Assembly (NCBI GenBank): GCA_018608245.1
Contig: JABAZY010000021.1
Location: 1 to 32,181, forward strand
DNA: 32,181 nucleotides
DNA from: Alphaproteobacteria bacterium
GTDB taxonomy: Bacteria; Pseudomonadota; Alphaproteobacteria; Micavibrionales; Micavibrionaceae
Direction: 5' to 3'
Shown: positions 32,170 through 32,181 of the stretch, one piece after another
How the letters are laid out: the number at the start of each line of letters is the position of its first letter
Numbering within the stretch: position 1 is the stretch's first letter
Position numbers and translations under genes: made by a program
Notes under the pieces: model-generated
Seen by the model: the letters and a program-made list of their open reading frames with translations, nothing else
Database searches by the model: none
What the model was told of the DNA's origin: nothing

Positions 32170-32181
32170 CTTCACTCTCCT

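Noticed and set aside
1-32181. tRNA genes, integrase, phage-type single-subunit RNA polymerase, terminase, portal or capsid
   Set aside because: Looked for by motif and gene order; none seen in this window, although a tRNA could be missed by eye.

Overview
The window is part of the genome of a tailed bacteriophage, most likely a podovirus with a T7-like ejection apparatus. Its very AT-rich DNA, dense ATGA/TAATG gene overlaps and gene set (family A DNA polymerase with leucine at the position-762 equivalent, DUF2815 ssDNA-binding protein, SNF2 helicase, VRR-NUC, DUF3310, giant ejection proteins) resemble uncultured marine phages of low-GC bacteria. An alphaproteobacterial host is possible but unproven. 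Terminase, portal and capsid genes are not present and probably lie to the left. No integrase, tRNA, CRISPR array or insertion sequence was seen.

Left arm, + strand, 1 to 17930: the 3' end of a tail fibre with a self-cleaving S74 chaperone domain; two small acidic proteins; a lysis pair (3-TM holin-like protein and GH24 endolysin with a GTG start); a P22 stabilisation-like tail protein; two small structural genes; then five virion/ejection genes. The last five are an 817-aa Gly/Ala-rich protein, a GNAT-fold protein in the place of T7 gp13, a 521-aa Gln/Ala repeat protein, a 604-aa protein, and a 2333-aa giant with an HEIVH zinc-protease motif.

Right arm, - strand, 32181 down to 17931: the early and replication genes. 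From promoter-proximal to distal these are small early proteins, a terminator, VRR-NUC, DUF3310, HTH and zinc-ribbon miniproteins, DNA polymerase, a 2OG-Fe(II) oxygenase, two HNH proteins, a Cas4/RecB-like Fe-S nuclease, a SNF2 helicase, a fusion of a sigma-region-4-like HTH with an RNA polymerase alpha C-terminal domain, a conserved phage protein, DUF2815, a partner protein sharing its C-terminal tip, an HTH protein, a primase-helicase, and a 57-aa terminal protein. The two arms converge with stop codons directly abutting at 17930/17931.

Most notable: (i) the phage-encoded sigma4-like/alpha-CTD fusion, behind a strong sigma70-like promoter; (ii) the DNA polymerase reading frame, which has no ATG/GTG/TTG before its Exo I motif and appears to start at AUA behind a good Shine-Dalgarno; (iii) a shared C-terminal peptide on two adjacent replication proteins; (iv) a 2OG-Fe(II) oxygenase between polymerase and nuclease genes; (v) small genes not obvious from simple ORF calling (17931-18104, 32029-32169). 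All functional statements rest on reading motifs by eye; no database search was possible.
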